From Bradyrhizobium australiense (GTDB lineage: Bacteria; Pseudomonadota; Alphaproteobacteria; Rhizobiales; Xanthobacteraceae): a DNA stretch of 64,000 nucleotides. The stretch is from NCBI RefSeq assembly GCF_013114825.1, contig NZ_JAAVLX010000003.1, forward strand, positions 930,001 through 994,000. Reading direction: 5' to 3'. The position numbers were made by a program, and so were the translations under genes. Below are positions 62,431-64,000 of the stretch, piece after piece. Each line of letters begins with the position of its first letter. The stretch's first letter is position 1. The notes beneath the pieces are model-generated. The model made no database searches. It was not told the origin of the DNA and saw only the letters and a list, made by a program, of their open reading frames with translations.

Positions 62431-62444
62431 TTGATAAAGATCAA
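62431..62444. promoter_or_regulatory. FixK/FNR-type binding site
   Basis: TTGATAAAGATCAA is a perfect TTGAT-N4-ATCAA palindrome. Its centre is about 64 bases before the hybrid kinase ATG. A class II promoter with the site near -41.5 would begin transcription near 62396, leaving a leader of about 23 bases. No clear -10 is visible. Confidence 0.72.
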
Positions 62445-62880
62445 AGATCGATACTTTCCCGTTTACCAAGCGGTTGATATGTCCGACCGGGTGCGACAAT
62501 GCAACACTCCGCAAGATGCGCTCAGATCGGATTGATCACCGCAGTCTGCTGACGACGAAGAGATGGCGCGGGCGATGGAGAATCAGGCAGACTTGCTGTT
62601 CAGGCGTCTTCATCTCCACGAACCGCTTGTTTGGCCGGACAACGGCCCTGCAGATCGCGTCAGCATCAGTGGTACGGAACACACCGCAATTGCGCCCCGA
62701 GGAATTCGCGCCGTGTGCACCCCGGGCTTTCGAAAAGAAGCATTGTACGACGAAGACAGGCCCTCCGAAAGGACCGATTTGGATTCCCGGACAAGGTCGC
62801 TGTGTGCGACATTAAGCCCCATCTCTCGTTGCGGTCACAGATCGGGATAGGGGGAGCCTCGGGGCTCCGCCCACCGCAAG
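62445..62880. other. 436-base region with no convincing gene
   Basis: Between the FixK box and the kinase remnant there are only short, Arg/Ser/His-rich frames on either strand (for instance 62563-62850 and 62631-62880). No RNA, transposase or repeat was recognised. It probably holds decayed coding DNA upstream of the kinase fragment. Confidence 0.5.
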
Positions 62881-63126
62881 CGGGCGGCAGCCGAAGCCCG
62901 CGAAAGCGAGCGGCCTTACCGCGAAGCCCTGATGGAGCTCGCGCACGCCGATCGCGTTGCTACAACGGGGCAGATGACTTCTCGATTGCCCATGAAATCA
63001 GTCAGCCGATTGCGGCGACGATGACCAACGCACAGGCCGGGTTGAACTGGCTAGACGCTCAGTCTCCAAATCTGGAGGTGGCACAAGACTACACGTCGAG
63101 AAGGATCGTTCTCGAAAGGCAGAAGT
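62881..63126 (+). pseudogene. fragment of a sensor histidine kinase (HisKA region)
   Basis: In one frame 62881-62982 reads RAAAEARESERPYREALMEL and AHADRVATTGQMT. In the next, from about 62980, it reads SIAHEISQPIAATMTNAQAG, LNWLDAQSPNLEVAQD and RRIV. Joined, this is the classic MELAHANRVATMGQLTASIAHEVNQPIAA linker and phospho-His helix of PAS-type kinases. A one-base deletion inside GQMT-SIAH breaks the frame. Neither the sensor nor the ATPase domain is present. Confidence 0.8.
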
Positions 63127-63497
63127 TGCCACTGTATCGCCTTGCTCAGAACGTCGGCTTCGGGTCCATAAGCGGACCAAATCTAGCTGCGAGCGTCCCT
63201 CCCGTTTTTGGCGGCGAGTTCTTTCGCGATCATGGCCCCGGTTTATTTCGGAACCGCCCCAAGCCTCTTGGGGTATGTTGCGAAGCTATCTCAACCCGAA
63301 ACTCCCGCAAAACTCCCGCCACCTAAACCCGTCAATTCGTTGTCGCGTGCAAAGCCGATGCGCGGCCTCGAGAGCCGTACGGTGGCTTCGCAACGTTACC
63401 TTAGCCTCGTCGAGTCGCAGACTCCATTGGCAGACTTGGCGCATCGCAGAAGCGTTGCTCGATCACGACGGATTTCATGAATCTCCTTTCGATTCGG
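63127..63497. other. 371-base region of decayed intergenic DNA
   Basis: No convincing gene is present. On the minus strand an ATG at 63478 follows AAAGGAG and reads 25 codons (MKSVVIEQRFCDAP...) to TAA, which is too short to judge. Near 63145-63180 the minus strand has GTCCGCTTATGGACCCGAAG, resembling a degraded dispersed repeat. Confidence 0.4.
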
Positions 63498-64000
63498 TCA
63501 AAGGTCGCGTCTGACCTGCAGCACGATTCGCCCCATCGCGCTCCGGTTCGCAACCAAGCTCATCGCCTCACCGGCACGCTGAAGCGGAAGCACCCGGTCA
63601 ACCTGCGGGCGGAGCTTACTCTCGCCGACCCATGCCATGATGGCCTCCGTCGCGCGGGCAGCTTCGTCTGGATAGCGCTCCATCCAGGCACCGACGAAGA
63701 CCCCGACGACCGAATAGTTCTTGAGCAGGGGCAGATTCATGGCGAGCGACGGAATCTCGCCGCTTGTGAAGCCGATTGGGAGCAGCCGGCCGTTCCAGCC
63801 CATAAGCCTTGCAAGGACGGCGAAGGGCGCGCCGCCAACATTGTCAACGCAGACATCGAGGCCTTTGCCGTCCGCAAGAACCTTCACACGTTCACGCACC
63901 TCTTCGCATGAATGGTCGACGACCTCGGCGGCGCCATGCGTGCGGACCATGGCCGCCTTCGCAGCACTGCCCACGACGGCAATGACCCGCGCGCCGATCA
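63498..64000 (-). CDS. zinc-type alcohol dehydrogenase / NADPH:quinone oxidoreductase (C-terminal part, runs off window)
   Basis: The visible 167 codons cover the Rossmann half and C-terminus of a medium-chain dehydrogenase. ARVIAVVGSAAKAAMVRTHGAAEVVDHS is the nucleotide-binding third and fourth strands, VCVDNVGGAPFAVLARLM and GRLLPIGFTSGEIPSLAMNLPLLKNYSVVGV follow, and the end is RSAMGRIVLQVRRDL. The frame stays open to base 64000, so the N-terminal part lies beyond the edge. Family members with this region reduce quinones or enoyl thioesters. No metal ligands can be judged from the visible part. Confidence 0.86.
   Translation of the reverse strand, partial: IGARVIAVVGSAAKAAMVRTHGAAEVVDHSCEEVRERVKVLADGKGLDVCVDNVGGAPFAVLARLMGWNGRLLPIGFTSGEIPSLAMNLPLLKNYSVVGVFVGAWMERYPDEAARATEAIMAWVGESKLRPQVDRVLPLQRAGEAMSLVANRSAMGRIVLQVRRDL

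Noticed and set aside
63145..63300. Minus-strand frame around MIAKELAAKNGRDARS as a gene remnant
   Set aside because: Looks protein-like over a few codons but hits TAG, and the neighbouring part resembles a decayed dispersed repeat; no family could be named.

Overview
The window reads as chromosomal DNA of an alphaproteobacterium of the Bradyrhizobium / Nitrobacteraceae type. Grounds: GC-rich codon usage throughout, the tlpA - argH - small lipoprotein - lysA neighbourhood known from Bradyrhizobium, a CpdR-type cell-cycle regulator, a TIGR02302/DUF4175 giant membrane protein, a groESL copy that need not be the only one, many acyl-CoA ligase / flavin oxidoreductase genes, and several families of short palindromic intergenic repeats of the kind scattered through these genomes. 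No prophage, insertion sequence, CRISPR array, plasmid or symbiosis gene is visible; most of the DNA is core or near-core chromosome. Genus assignment is inference.

Layout. 0.2-11 kb: a secreted Tyr/Gly-rich protein, a lytic transglycosylase, an MFS carrier, a DUF2236 protein, tRNA-Leu(CAA), DsbB, an AbrB-type membrane protein, PsiF-repeat and Cys-rich secreted proteins, then a TetR regulator facing two hot-dog thioesterases, a TauE/SafE exporter and a DsbA-like thioredoxin. 11-17 kb (minus strand): a small membrane protein, a ClpP-like membrane protein with a coiled-coil membrane partner, an esterase, an HtrA-like protein without its catalytic triad, and an acyl-CoA ligase. 17.6-22.6 kb: groES-groEL, an HNH nuclease, a decayed LysE exporter, a SnoaL-like protein and an NHL-repeat protein. 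22.7-34 kb: a NarL-type two-component pair next to a duplicated DUF3280 protein, a flavin monooxygenase, an Lrp regulator facing an NTF2-like protein, a DUF2855 protein, and a nitronate monooxygenase - solute-binding protein - acyl-CoA ligase operon facing a LysR regulator.

34-50 kb: AlkA glycosylase, GluQRS, a hybrid kinase with a strongly basic tail, a YihY protein, a HIG1-like protein, a cobalamin adenosyltransferase, etfBA with a 3-hydroxyacyl-CoA dehydrogenase (electron transfer and beta-oxidation), a YjfB-like peptide between two repeats, tlpA diverging from argH-lptM-lysA, an L,D-transpeptidase, a 3-hydroxyisobutyrate-type dehydrogenase and a carboxymuconolactone decarboxylase-like protein. 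50-57 kb: cell-envelope and cell-cycle genes (TIGR02302, cpdR, zinc-ribbon protein, ftsE-ftsX, YdcF). 57-64 kb is the least orderly part: an opgC gene fused in frame to a broken solute-binding-protein gene, a LuxR-type response regulator converging on a MASE1 hybrid kinase that carries a perfect FixK/FNR box upstream, the remains of a second histidine kinase, decayed DNA, and the 3' part of a zinc-type alcohol dehydrogenase running off the end.

I did not find a clearly new multi-gene system. The best leads are the FixK-box hybrid kinase, the opgC fusion, the triad-less HtrA protein next to an esterase, the ClpP-like/coiled-coil membrane pair, and the regular placing of palindromic elements between convergent genes.
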